This document shows positions 37,480 to 49,941 of a DNA stretch of 64,000 nt, piece by piece. The stretch comes from Primula veris (lineage: Eukaryota > Streptophyta > Magnoliopsida > Ericales > Primulaceae): positions 36,256,702 to 36,320,701 of the forward strand of contig OY821743.1 in assembly GCA_963682055.1 (NCBI GenBank). Direction: 5' to 3'. The notes below the pieces were generated by a model. The model did not search any database. It was given only the letters and a program-made list of their open reading frames with translations, and was not told the origin of the DNA. The position numbers were made by a program, and so were the translations under genes. Numbering within the stretch: the stretch's first letter is position 1; every line of letters begins with the position of its first letter.

Positions 37480-38459
37480 TTTTAATAAAAGTATTATACT
37501 GTTTACCTATCAAGTCTTTAGAGTGTACATTAACTGTGGATTATACTGTCCAAACACAACTTTTTTTGGTGTGTACATTAATTATTACAACAATTAATCT
37601 AATTCATTTTGTAATAAATTATTTTGCTGATAGAAACACCGGAAATATACGCAATTAGCGCTGGCTGAAAAACCGAAAAAATCGAACCAGACCAATAACC
37701 GAACCGAAAAAGACCGAACCAAAAAATATGCTTAATTTCGGTTTTGCTAAAAACCAAACCGAACCGGACCGAACTCAACCCTATACACAACAAGTCTATA
37801 AAAAAAAGTTAGAAATTGTCCATTATTAATTAATTAAAATTAAAGCCAGAAAATTCTGAACATTATGGAGTAGTCTCAATCGGTTTCAATAAGGGCAGAT
37901 GTAGAGTTGAGAATTTTATACGTACACACGTTATTTAAGTCTAATATAGAAATGGAGTATGTTTATTTACTAATTTACTATAAACTCATTTTCATATTTA
38001 TTCAAAATTCTTAAATAGGAAGACCTGAAAACCCTACCCCGAAAAATAATTAAGTAAAACAATTTCTATCTTAATTGACAAGCAAATATACTTGGAACTT
38101 GTTTCTAACCAAAATTTTAGTACTGATTTAGTATGAACTCATTTTCATATTTATTGAAATTTTTCAAAAAGAAAGACTTGAAAACCTTATCAAAAAAACA
38201 AGTAAAATAATATCAATTATAAGTGATCACAAGCAAATTAATATCACTTGAAACTTGTTACTGTACAAAATTAACTACAAACCGGCATGGTCCTTTAGTG
38301 AACATTTATTTTCATTTTTATTTTAGGGCAAACGATCGACCAAGAAATAAACACTAATTTAATAAAAATAAAATTAAATTTAAAGGTCTGTGACGCCGCC
38401 ATGGTGTCTGATACCTCAATTTATGGGAACCAACAACACTACTTTTTTTTTTTTTTTTT
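37480..38459. other. SRS promoter flank with a hAT-end relic
   Basis: 37660-37785 contains GCTGGCTGAAAAACCGAAAA followed by many GAACCGAACC-type repeats, the look of one end of a 'TAGGGCTG' hAT element; the partner end was not found. 37830-38330 is AT-rich with two related stretches (AGTATGAACTCATTTTCATA at about 38129 and a similar piece at about 37980). Confidence 0.45.
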
Positions 38460-38465
38460 GAAATA

Positions 38466-39212
38466 GACTTTAAGGTAACTGTAAGACAACTGTAGTGAGA
38501 TAATGTACATCGTACAAATTAAATATTTATATATATAGATATATAAATTAAGGTGTCAATGTACAAAACATAAATTAACCAAAACATATCACATCTAAAA
38601 TTTTATTTCTAAAACATAAAAATCTACCATTACACACACACATTTATATATATATTAATCGTGACACCCATTGCGTGCGGCATGTAATATAATAAAAATA
38701 TATAAAATACATATAGTTATGATATAAATATGTGGATAATAGAAAAAAAAAATAGTTTAATATTTAAAAGAATGTTTGGTTGTTAAAGATAAATAAATAG
38801 TTTTATTAATTTTTATTTTTTATTTTTTATGGAAATATGGTATTATTATAATTAATATAAAGGTGTAAGTATATTTTTGAAAAAAAATATCTAAATTAAA
38901 CAGACTCATTTGACTTGTATTGAAGTATTATAATATAACATTACAAAAAAATACTCAAATATCGACGGAATTAGTGACGCTATTTTTTTTTACGAGCTTA
39001 TTAACGATGGTTTTTGTGACGACTTTGTGACAGTTTAGTCAATTTGTGACGGTTTTGTGACAGTTTAGTCAATTTACGATAGACTTGTGACAACTTTTGA
39101 TTCTCACTAAATTAAATATTATTTTGTAATGTAATGATAACTATTTATTATATATATATATATACTATGTACATTATCTCACTACAGTTGTCTTACAGTT
39201 ACCTTAAAGTCT
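38466..39212. repeat. Inverted repeat pair (about 44 bp arms, 660 bp apart)
   Basis: CTTTAAGGTAACTGTAAGAC continuing through AACTGTAGTGAGATAATGTACAT on the left (about 38468-38510) is matched exactly, reversed, at about 39169-39211. This suggests a terminal-inverted-repeat element. Its right arm lies inside the larger inverted structure described at 38940-40400. Confidence 0.75.
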
Positions 39213-40400
39213 CATACGAACTTCAAAAATTATTTTCAAAAAAAAAAAAAAAACTTAAAAATGTAATCTGGTCCGTTATTTGTTATTATCTACGGTTTAG
39301 ATTATGCCACGTGTTGAATTTACAGCTTTTAATTTTAGGTCCCGGAAAACACGCATTATCTTTATTTTCTGACTGTTCCTATAATCAAGCTGAATTTTCT
39401 TCCATTTATTACTATAGTTTATTTAGTCAATCAATCAAATGAATGTTGCAAAATAGTGTTCTTCCTATATTGTCATTACCCAAGAAGAATTTGTTTTGTT
39501 TTGTTTCATTCAAGTAAATTAAATTTTGGAAAAATATACAGTTTTTTTTTTTTGCCAAAATTTTAAAATTTATTTACCAAATTAATTTACATTTTCGGTG
39601 CAATTACAAGAACGAGAGAACACGTGGCTATGTCTCATACAAACAGAGACTTATAGGGAAGTAGAGTACCTGACTATGAGTCAGGGTTACTCTACTTCTC
39701 TTAACCTAAGTTTACTCTACTTCCCTTAAAAAACACGTAATAATTCGCCCTTTAAAAATTTACGATCTTCTCACTTAAGCTAAGTTTTCTTACCCAAATC
39801 ATACTACATTTTTATTGGGATGGGGATAAAAATGTATTCAAATGTAGGATGCACACTGAATAAAAGATAATTGCGTATTGTAATGCAACTTAATTAGCTT
39901 CTTAAGCCGCTTACTAATTTGTAAAATAAAATAAAATTATTATTGCATCTGGGAGTAGGGTCCGAAGAGTCGAGTCAAGTACTTGTTCAACAATTAGAGT
40001 TTAGTATTTTTGATGAATTTTACTGTACTAATAACTAGCAAATATATATATATGACTTGTTTAATTTAAACTTTAATGTACCTTCTAGCTTCACTGCTGG
40101 AATGAATAGTGCTAGAAAACTTAAATTTTAGGTTTTATTTTCTGGAATCATTGAGGTAATTAGAAATGAAAATAAAAATAAACGAGAACCTGTTAATCTA
40201 ACACTACAAATTAATATTTGATTTAGTAAGTCAAAAACTGTCACAAACCTGTCGCTAATTTAAAAAATTGTCACAAATCTATCGCAAATTGACTAAATTG
40301 TCACAAAACCGTCACAAAAACCGTTGCTAATAAGCTCGTAACAAAAAATATCGTCACTAATCCCGTCGTTATTTATTATTATTTTATTTTATTTTTAGCG
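38940..40400. mobile_element. CACTA/MULE-like TIR element relic, about 1.45 kb
   Basis: The left part (about 38960-39115) reads ATCGACGGAATTAGTGACG, TTTACGAGCTTATTAACGATGG and several TTTGTGACAGTTTAGTCAA motifs. The right part (40215-40375) reversed reads AACGACGGGATTAGTGACG, TTACGAGCTTATTAGCAACGG and GTGACGGTTTTGTGACAA. The outermost bases resemble CATTACAAAAAAATA on the left; the right end is unclear. No transposase was seen, so it is a deleted or non-autonomous copy. Confidence 0.55.
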
Positions 40401-43400
40401 TAAACCTTCTCATTGAAAAAAAGAAGATGTTACAGTCAGTGTGACTATATTTTTTGTCCCTCAAAATCTAAGTTGCAGGTGACTACTAATTTTTTTAACG
40501 GGCACAAAGTGACTACTAATTAAGTAACTATTATTGAAAATTAATACATCCGTCGTAAATTATAAGTAACGGTATAAATACATGCAATTTTGCAACGTAA
40601 AACTGATACAGTTTAAATGTTAAAATTGTAAATTTCAAAAATTATTCATATAATTTACCATGTTAACCATGTATGACTAAATTTTAAAATTTACAAATCC
40701 GACATTTAAATAACACAAAATTTATATTGCAAAATAACAAATATATTTATTTTTACTTGTAAATGGGGGTAGGGAGTAGTACTATGTATACTCAAAATAT
40801 AAATTTCCTTTGTACAGAAAAAATAAAATAAAATATATATATACTAAAAATGTGACAGTCTATAGCCTAGGTTTTAACTAGGTTGGCGTCTCGAGCTTCG
40901 CAAAAACATTAGGTGTGTAAAAGTAACAATCTTTTTTTTTTAAGTATTTTCACTTTAACACATCGTATTCCCATAAATTCCTTTGGGCTAATTATTGTAC
41001 ATTGACCTTTTACTAGGGAAACCAAATAATTAACTAAAGTTTTCTTGCTTGATTAATTTAACATTTGATTTAAACAGAATCTAACCTTGTTTTGGAGGTC
41101 AACACGTTGTCCATACACTAACGGAATTGATGTAACGCACGATTGAGTTTAATTTAACCTTAAACCATAAACAATCACTTGAAAACGACACGTCCAACTC
41201 ACGTATTCATAGTATAATAATTTGTATCAGAAGTTTAGGAATAGCTAGATTACCCTTTTTTTTTCCCTCTTTAGGGTGTAGAAAATATGAAAATATAAAT
41301 CAGGAAAAATTGTTTGGTATTCTAGAAAATAGAAGGTCATACATTTAACAAACTAATATGTATTATGCATTTATAGTTTTTCTGTATATATAGCATTTTC
41401 CATTTCTAAAATATCCATTTTTTATAACACAAGTGGAGAAAGCCACTTTTTTTTACTGGTCTTGGAGTTTAAATGGCCCTTCAACCTTATTAATTATAAC
41501 AATTAAAAGAAATAGCAAGAGAGAAAGAAACCAGAAAAGAAAAAGATGAGGGCAAGGGATGGCTCGGTTTCTGGGAACGGACTTCGACGAATATGAAGCG
41601 AAGGATACAAGTTATGGCTTGTAATGAATGAAGATATGAATCCGCTTTGTGAAGGACCGATAAAATAAAGCTTTTGAAGCTACTTACCAAAAAAAAAAAT
41701 TGAAGCTTGTTTATGTAGTTGGCAAAAAAAATAAAATCTTCAAGTTGATCTATTATGAGCCAAAAGAATTGGTCCGTCTCGACTATCGATCTCAATTCTA
41801 GGATAACTCAAAACTTTCATATGCTATCAATGCTAGTTCAGTAAAATTTGTCATCAATAATTTCCAGACCATTTTTATAGTATATTTTAGTAGCATATAA
41901 ACATATATATATATTATAAATTAGCATATCACATATTTACATAGGTTGTACTTTGTGTCATCCCAAAATTTGCTCCGACAACTTAATTATTCTCATATAG
42001 TCATATATATCTTGCTCCGGTGGCATCCATATGGACATTACGTTGCCAAATCATCGACTATTATATTAATTTCACGTAAGTAGTGGTTATAACCAACTTT
42101 TATATATGTGATTAAATCGAACTCGTTGGTGGTCGTTTGGGATTGCCGCTGCTTATTGATGAATTTCACAGTCTCTATCAACATCCCCTCGCGACAATTG
42201 AGTTTGAAAGTTAGTCTTGATCTAGAACTCGATAGACTTTTGGACGTTTTTCAAGTCGATCGTCTGAGATGAAGGTCGTCGGAGATGCGTTCGCTATTAT
42301 CTATTTAGCTATAGACTATGCTCTGAACATGAGAGTAATTATGTTTTCTTTCCCCCTCCCGATTTAGTTTTCATGTTAGGTGCTTGAACCATAAATATTC
42401 ACATAATTTTGAAAAAATAATCTACTTCTGTGGAGAACTTCGATGTAGTCGACTGTCGTGATCCAAGTACTTCATCTCAAAAGTTGTAAGATTCTTGGCT
42501 AGTTTTAGTCAAGCCACTCAAGTGCAGTTTTTCTTTAATTATCAAAATCTTGTGACTTGTAATTCTGTAAGTTGTTGTTCTCAAGTGAAATTCTAGCTCG
42601 TTTTTTTTCCTTTGATGGATCTAATGCATTCTCTTCTTTTTATCTGTATTAAATTAACAACTTCATCTTAAACCACTTTAATTTCTTGTGCATTTTGCTA
42701 TTTTGGTGGACACCTTACACGATTGAAGGTCATGCCCAACTTTTCAGCAATGGTTACAGAAAGCATGGAATTGTTTCGTATGTACACACAATCCTACCAA
42801 AATCCTTACCCACATTCTAATTGAGGCCTTCTTATCAAGAGGAAAAAAAAAAGGCATTCTTGAGGCCCATGGCCAATCCACACACTATTTGTAAGTACTA
42901 ATTCATAACTTAAAACATGATACTTATTCGAACAAATTAGGGAATTAGCCTGGACAAAGCTCAAATGCCTCCCGCGTTTTCTAATAATGTAAATTTATAT
43001 TAGCCTAGTCTTATTTTTACATATTCTATAATTCTAGTTTATAGTTTGTATAATGTAATTAATTCGTAGAGGTATGTACACAGGACCGGCTCAGGTCCAA
43101 GTCGAGTTAACTTTTGGAATTGATCCGGAAAAAGAATATTACGGGCAACGTCCGACTATATTTTTAATATACTTGATAGTTAAAATAAAAATATTAAACA
43201 CAAATTTGTTTACAATATGTTGCAATAGCTCAAATGGGAGAGTATATTGTTATTTAACCTAAGAGATTATGAGTTCAAAACTCTTAAATTATTATTTTAT
43301 TTTATTTTTATTTTAATTTGTATTTATGAAGAAAAAAAATAAAATCGACCCACCCTACCACATGTTGATAAGTCAATATACATGTAGTCTGAATAGAATA

Positions 43401-44647
43401 AACCTACCACATGTTCTTTCATTATCACCTAAAATTTTATTCCCACATTTCATATTTTATAGTCCACGTTTATATTAATAAAAAGTTTACCATTGATATG
43501 TTCACATACCCAACTCGATAACTGATGAGATAGAGTATATTTCAGACGCAATATATATAATCAAATGTGTTGGTAGGGATGTAAATGAACCGAGTCATTC
43601 AGGAATAAGCCCGTGTTCATCTCGTTAAATTCTCGCTCTGTTCATGCAGCTCGAAATGAATCGAGCCTGAACAAAAATGTAGAGAGCCGAGTCTAAGCAA
43701 CAAGTCAAAGATATCAAAATGTTGAAATATCAATTCATTAACTACTATGCAATGTTGAAGAACCTTTCGACTATGAGGATACATTCAAAGATATGCGTAA
43801 ATAGGATATTTTATTTATTTTTTGCTCATGACAATATGAAATTAAAAGGTCAATTTATTTCTACTTTGATTGTTTGTAATTAGGTCAATTTTATGTGTTT
43901 GTCTGTCTTAAGTTTTTGTACCAAAAGCATACGAAAGCAAAGTCGGCCCAATTTCTTTCAAAAGTAAGTAAAAAATACTCATTGAGTACTCTTATTGTGG
44001 GAAACAAAATTTGAAGCTTCCAATTTAAATGGAGACTATTAATATATACTACAACAATTAGATGATTCTTTACTTCTTTTATGACATGACTGAAAGTATA
44101 AGCACTTTTATATGTCATTTCAACACAAATTCGATCTCAATTGAAGTGCATATTAATTTCAAATGTAACATATTACAAGTGCTGCTCTAACTCTTAATTA
44201 CATGCCGGTCCGCTATAAAAAAAACTTGTCAGGTTAACATCAGATCGTTTGTTACTAAACTGATGGTAAAATGAGTGTTGCTAAATTTAGCAACAATTTT
44301 TGTTGTTAAACTGCTGCTAAAATTTAGCGACACTCATTCTATCAACAGTTTTCAAAAAATAAACCGTTACTTACATTTTTGTTACAGTGAATTCCAATCT
44401 ACAATCAAGGATGATAAATCATACTCGTACTGGTTTTTTTGGTTGAATTTTTTAGTTGATGAACCTACACTTTGTTGACCTTCATATACAAAAATCAATA
44501 GCACATGTCATTACAACAAAGACTGCGGTTATATAGGCACAGATAAAAGTGTACAATTGTTTTGGGATCGATGGAGTATATATTACAGCTACCACCATAC
44601 TCCCATGAATTTGATCTTCGAAGTAGCTAAACATACCGAGTACTCGG
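40401..44647. other. Gene-free region with transposon relics
   Basis: 40547-40776 is a probable Stowaway relic (left CATCCGTCGTAAATTATAAG, right reversed CTCCCTACCCCCATTTACAA, TA on both sides). 43575-43690 resembles one end of the 'GGGATGTAAATGAACCGAG' hAT family. 44230-44390 has GTTGCTAAATTTAGCAACAA-type palindromes like the CACTA/MULE relic. The remainder is AT-rich and I found no exon. Confidence 0.5.
43221..43290 (+). other. tRNA-like (SINE or tRNA-pseudogene) segment
   Basis: An A-box-like AATAGCTCAAATGGGAG (43224-43240) is followed 35-45 bp later by a B-box-like GAGTTCAAAACTC (43271-43283), the spacing of an internal RNA polymerase III promoter. An (ATTTT)n-type tail follows at once. 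The stems are imperfect, so it is not called as a working tRNA; a SINE head or a retroposed tRNA relic is more likely. Confidence 0.35.
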
Positions 44648-45359
44648 TGTTGGTGATTTTAGTATCATCAATGTATTTTAGTAGTAATGTGATTTATTAT
44701 AGGCCGATGCAATAATGCGTTAAACTCGGAAACGAGTTAGGGAAGTGCGGAGTGCACGCTCGTCGAGCCAACGTATAATTGAATATGAATAATTGAAACG
44801 GGGTTCCAAGGGGCAGAGCTCCTGGCGGGGTCCAAGGGGCGAGAGCCCCTGGCTGGGGTCCCGCTGCCAGGACAGCGGGCGGGGTGCGGGGCAGCGCCCC
44901 GAGCGAAAATTTTTCCGAACAGTTGCTTCCTTTCCGGAAAATTTTGAATAGTTGGACCCTTTCCCAACAGTTGCTTCCTTTCCGGAACAGTTGCTTCCTT
45001 TCCGGAAAATTTTGAATAGTTGGACCCTTTCCCAACAGTTGCTTCCTTTCCGGAACAGTTGCTTCCTTTCCGGAACAGTTGCTTCCTTTCCGGAACAGTT
45101 GCTTGCTTTCAGTTTCGGTTATTGATCTCCTATATAAGAAGTCATTTGGCCTCGGTTTTGGTTACAGAAACATATAAGAAAATTCTCTCTACATTTCCTA
45201 ATCTATTCTCCTTGCCAGAAACAGATTGTTCTTCAACAATTATCCCCACAAAGATTTCGTGAACCCAGGCAATAATAGGGTCGAAATACTTTGTTCGGAA
45301 AGTGTACGAACACGATTCTTCGAAGTTATCCAGGATTATCATACCCTAAATCTCTAACA
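44648..45359 (+). repeat. 5' LTR of the Copia element
   Basis: 712 bp. 44798-44910 is strikingly GC-rich with GGGGTCC/GGGGCGAGAGCCCC and GGGGCAGCGCCCC hairpins. 44915-45110 is built from 20-bp units GGAACAGTTGCTTCCTTTCC, with two longer variants containing AAAATTTTGAATAGTTGGAC. A TATA box TATATAAG is at 45131-45138, which puts the expected transcript start near 45165. At 45284-45297 it carries AAATACTTTGTTCG, complementary to bases just after the LTR. Confidence 0.96.
45131..45138 (+). promoter_or_regulatory. TATA box of the Copia LTR promoter
   Basis: TATATAAG in the second half of the LTR, in the sense orientation, about 250 bp before the gag start codon; the same box occurs at 50405-50412 in the 3' LTR. 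Confidence 0.65.
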
Positions 45360-45385
45360 AACGAACAAAGTATTTACTGATAATC

Positions 45386-48300
45386 ATGGCTGGAGGAAGC
45401 ACCGTCAAGGAGATGACTACAAATTTCGGAAAATTGGACAAGTTTCAAGGACAAGACTTCAGGCGTTGGCAGAAGAAGATGCATTTCATGTTGACAACGT
45501 TAAAGGTGGTGCACGTCCTGTCTACACCGATTCCAGAATTTGTAGAGGATGACACGGTTGAAAATCTAAGACGCAGATCAAAGTGGGAGAACGACGACTA
45601 CATTTGCAGAGGGCACATTCTTAACGGTATGTCTGATCCCTTATTTGATATTTACCAAAACGTGGAATCTGCAAAGGAATTGTGGGATTGTCTCGAATCC
45701 AAGTACATGGCAGAGGACTCATCCAGTAAAAAGTTTCTGGTAACCGATTTCAACAATTACAAAATGGTTGAATCGAGGTCTGTCATGGAACAATTCAATG
45801 AACTCCTCCGAATCCTTGGACAATTCACACAACACGGATTGAAGATGGATGAAACAATATCTGTCTCAAGCATCATAGACAAGTTGCCTCCTTCGTGGAA
45901 GGATTTCAAACACAATCTGAAACATGGAAAAGACGAACTGTCTTTGATCCAACTTGGAAGTCACTTGCGCATAGAAGAATCTCTAAGAGCGCAGGAGGAT
46001 GACAAAGGAAAGGGCAAACAAATTGCTGGACCCTCGGTTAATATGGTTGAAGAGGGTGGTAAGAACGATAACCACAAAAACAAAGGAAAGAAGCGTGCTT
46101 TCAAGAACAATAAGGGCAGTTTCGGTGCTAACAAGAAACCGAAACTAGAATGCTGGAAGTGTGGCAAAATAGGCCACTTCAAGAGGGATTGCCGTTTCGG
46201 CAAAAAGCACGACAACGCGAATGCAAGTGGTTCAGGAAAAAGGTCTAAGGACCAATCCGAAAACCAAGGTCAGAAATCAATTCGTGATTTGAATAGTTTG
46301 ATTAAACATTCGGTTTCACTAAATTCTGAAGCATTTTATGTGCAGGATGATGCTATCGCGTGGTGGATTGATTCTGGCGCCACAACACATGTTTGCAAGG
46401 ATCATTTCTGGTTCAAGAATTTTGTTCTAATGGAAGATGGTTCTGTCCTCTACATGGGAGATGATCACTTCGCTCCCGTTGAAGGCAAAGGAAACGTGGT
46501 GCTAGAATTCAGTTCTGGAAAGACTATTACTTTGTTTAATGTTTTGTATGTTCCTAAATTACGTAAGAATTTAATTTCTGGTCCTGTATTAAATAAGCTT
46601 GGATACAAGCAAGTGTGTGAATCCGATAAATATGTTTTATCGAAGTCTGGTGTGTTTGTAGGATTTGGATATTATAATAATGGTATGTTTATGATGAATT
46701 TGAATGGAGTTCCTAATGATTCTGGTTCTGTATTTATGTCTTTTTCGAATGTTATCAATTTCTCGTTATGGCATGCTCGTCTAGGACATGTACACTATAA
46801 AAGAATGCATGAAATGTCTAAAGATGATTTAATTCCTGTTTTTAATGAAAATGTAGAAATATGTAAAACTTGCATGTTAACAAAGATCACTAGGCAACCT
46901 TTTAAAAGTATAACAAGGAAATCTGTCATTCTTGAATTAATACATAGTGATTTATGTGATTTGCATGCTACTCCATCATTAGGGCATAAAAAATATTTTA
47001 TCACTTTCATAGATGATGCATCTAGATTCTGCTATGTCTATTTGTTGCACGCTAAGGACGAAGCCTTAGATAAATTCAAAATTTATAAAACTGAAGTTGA
47101 AGTGCAACAGAATGTGTTGATTAAAACATTGCGTACAGATAGAGGTGGTGAATATTATGATCCTGTATTTTTCCAATCCGTAGGAATCATTCATGAGACT
47201 ACGACACCTTATACACCTCAACAAAATGGTGTGGCTGAAAGGAAAAATAGAGTTCTTAAAGAAATGGTGAATGCCATGTTATCTTACTCTGGTTTAAGTG
47301 AAGGGTTTTGGGGAGAAGCTATGTTAACGGCTTGCTATTTATTAAATAGGGTTCCTAATAAAAGGAACAAGACTACCCCATATGAACTTTGGTATAAGAA
47401 ACGACCAAACTTAACATTTTTACGTGTTTGGGGTTGTAGGGCCGTGGTTAGACTCCCGGACCCAAAAAGGAAAACTTTGGGTGAAAAGGGTATAGCTTGC
47501 ATCTTTGTTGGATATGCTGAGCACTCCAAGGCCTATATGTTTTATGTTATAGAACCTAATGACTTGATTTCTATTAACACGATTATAGAATCGAGAGATG
47601 CCATATTTGATGAGAATTGTTTCTCTTTTATACCTAGACCAAAGGACTCTATACCTAATTCAGATGAATCTCTAAGGGATGATCATTCAATTGATGTGCC
47701 AAGTGAGACACTTGAACCCCGTAGGAGCAAAAGAGCTAGAAAATCTAGATCTTATGGATCTGATTTTCAACTATATTTAGTTGAGGGATCAAGAGATCAG
47801 ATTGGTACTCAATACTATTATTGTTATAGTATAGAGGAGGATCCAAAAACGTATGATGAAGCTGTGAAATCTCGAGATTCTGTTTTTTGGAAAGAAGCAA
47901 TTGATGAAGAGATTGGTTCTATCATGGAAAATAATACTTGGGTATTATCTGATTTACCACCAGGTTGCAAACCATTGGGTTGCAAATGGATCTTCAAAAA
48001 GAAGATGAAAGTCGATGGTACAATTGACAAGTTTAAAGCTAGATTAGTTATCCAAGGCTTCAGACAAAAGGAAGGGATTGATTATTTCGATACCTATGCT
48101 CCAGTTGCCCGTATCACTACTATTAGATTGTTGATTGCCTTGGCGGCTATTCATAATCTAGTGATTCATCAAATGGATGTCAAAACAGCATTTCTGAATG
48201 GTGATTTGGAAGAAGAAGTGTATATGAAGCAACCTGAAGGATTTGTAATGCCTGGTAATGAGCATAAAGTGTGTAAGCTAGTTAAGTCGATGTATGGGCT

Positions 48301-49381
48301 GAAACAAGCTCCGAAGCAGTGGCATCAAAAGTTTGATGAAGTTGTTTTGTCTAATGGTTTCATTCTAAACCAAGCAGACAAATGTGTATATAGCAAATTT
48401 AATACATCCGGTAAATGAGTTTTCATTTGTCTATATGTTGATGACATGTTGATCTTTGGCACCGACCAAAATCAAGTTGATAAAACTAAGAATTTCTTGT
48501 CATCAAAGTTCTCCATGAAAGATATGGGAGAAGCGGACGTTATTCTTGGTATTAAGATTAAACGGGAGAATAAGGGGATTGTAATTACGCAATCTCATTA
48601 CATTGAGAAAATACTCAAGAAGTTCAATTATGAAAGTTGTTCTCCAGTAAGTACTCCCATGGATCCGGGAGAAAAACTTATGCCAAATACAGGTAAACCT
48701 GTGGATCAACTTGAATACTCAAGAGCTATAGGCTCTTTGATGTATGCTATGATTAGCAATAGACCGGATATTGCTTATGCGGTTGGAAAGTTGAGCAGAT
48801 TTACTAATAATCCTAGTAGACATCATTGGCATGCGATAACTAGGGTATTCAAGTACTTGAAGGGTACTATGAATTATGGATTGGCATATATGGGATTTCC
48901 TTTGGTGTTAGAGGGTTATTCGGATGCTAGTTGGATAAATAATGCTGAAGACTCATCCTCTATAAGTGGATGGGTGTTCTTGCTTGGGGGAGGTGCCATC
49001 TCATGGGCTTCCAAGAAGCAAACATGTATAACTGGTTCCACAATGGAATCTGAGTTTGTAGCATTAGCAGCTGCTGGTAAAGAAGCGGAATGGCTCAGGA
49101 ACTTGGTATATGAGATTCCGATATGGCCTAAACCGATATCACCAATTTCTATCCGTTGTGATAGTACTGCCACACTGGCTAAAGCTTATAGTCAAATATA
49201 CAATGGAAAGTCTAGACATTTGGGTGTTAGACATAGTATGATTAGGGAATTAATCATGAATGGGGTGATATCTATTGATTTTGTTCGGTCGCAACAAAAC
49301 TTAGCTGACCACTTGACGAAGGGGTTAGCTAGAGACTTAGTGAATAAGTCGGTAATTGGGATGGGATTAAAGTCCATTTAA
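45386..49381 (+). pseudogene. Copia gag-pol polyprotein with one in-frame nonsense codon
   Basis: One frame of 1331 codons plus stop, interrupted only by TGA at 48416-48418 (codon 1011). In order: gag (FRRWQKKMHFMLTTLKVVHV, LWDCLESKYMAEDSSSKKFL); CCHC zinc knuckle starting at residue 256 (CWKCGKIGHFKRDC); aspartic protease with DSGAT at 329; integrase HHCC (LWHARLGHVHYKRMH, CKTCM) and core with D585 and E618; RT with TAFLNGDLEEEVYMKQPEGF, and the YVDD catalytic motif at 48434-48445, five codons after the stop; RNase H ([29 protein letters not shown]). The stop removes the RT active site and RNase H from the normal product, so this copy should not move by itself unless the TGA is read through. 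The start was taken as the ATG only 26 bases after the LTR. Confidence 0.95.
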
Positions 49382-49941
49382 ATCTATTAGCTGTGGTATA
49401 CCCAATTCCCTTCGAATACAACGTTAGAAGCAGAATTCAATGTGGAAAGATCATAGTTAGAGATTGGAGCAATTGTGTTTATCTTCCCAAGGTATGTGCT
49501 CAGACCTGCAAGTGATGGCTAGGTTGAAGTATATCTTCTTAATGGTTCTTTTGAAAAATTGCAAATGCAGGTGCAAGATTAAAAGGATCACCTATGTGAG
49601 CATGAAGTTTTGCCGCTTCAAGAAGCTTCGACTTGGCTTCCTATATGCTTATTAATGGATAAGGACACATGGCTTGTAAAGTGTCAAGTATGAATAGTAG
49701 AGTATTGTAAGAAACATATGTGTACTATATCTTCAGATATTCAAATGGATTGACGGGTTCAATCGTTATGACACCCAGATTTTCGAGTATTTGGAATGTG
49801 TATTTGTACTAAGATGAAAATTCAATCGTAAGACATTTTCATCTATGCATTTGTTTGATTGTTATACCTGTGTGTTATACCCTTGTATATATTAATGTAT
49901 ATACTGAGTAAATCAAGGATTACACTAAAATGGGGGGGATT
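49382..49941 (+). other. Copia 3' untranslated part and polypurine tract
   Basis: No ORF of note. AAAATGGGGGGGATT (49927-49941) is the polypurine tract for plus-strand priming and abuts the 3' LTR. Confidence 0.85.

Noticed and set aside
44697..45035. 112-codon ORF on the minus strand of the Copia LTR (and its twin at 49991-50329)
   Set aside because: Created by the GC-rich block and 20-bp repeats of the LTR; antisense, present in both LTRs, no known function.
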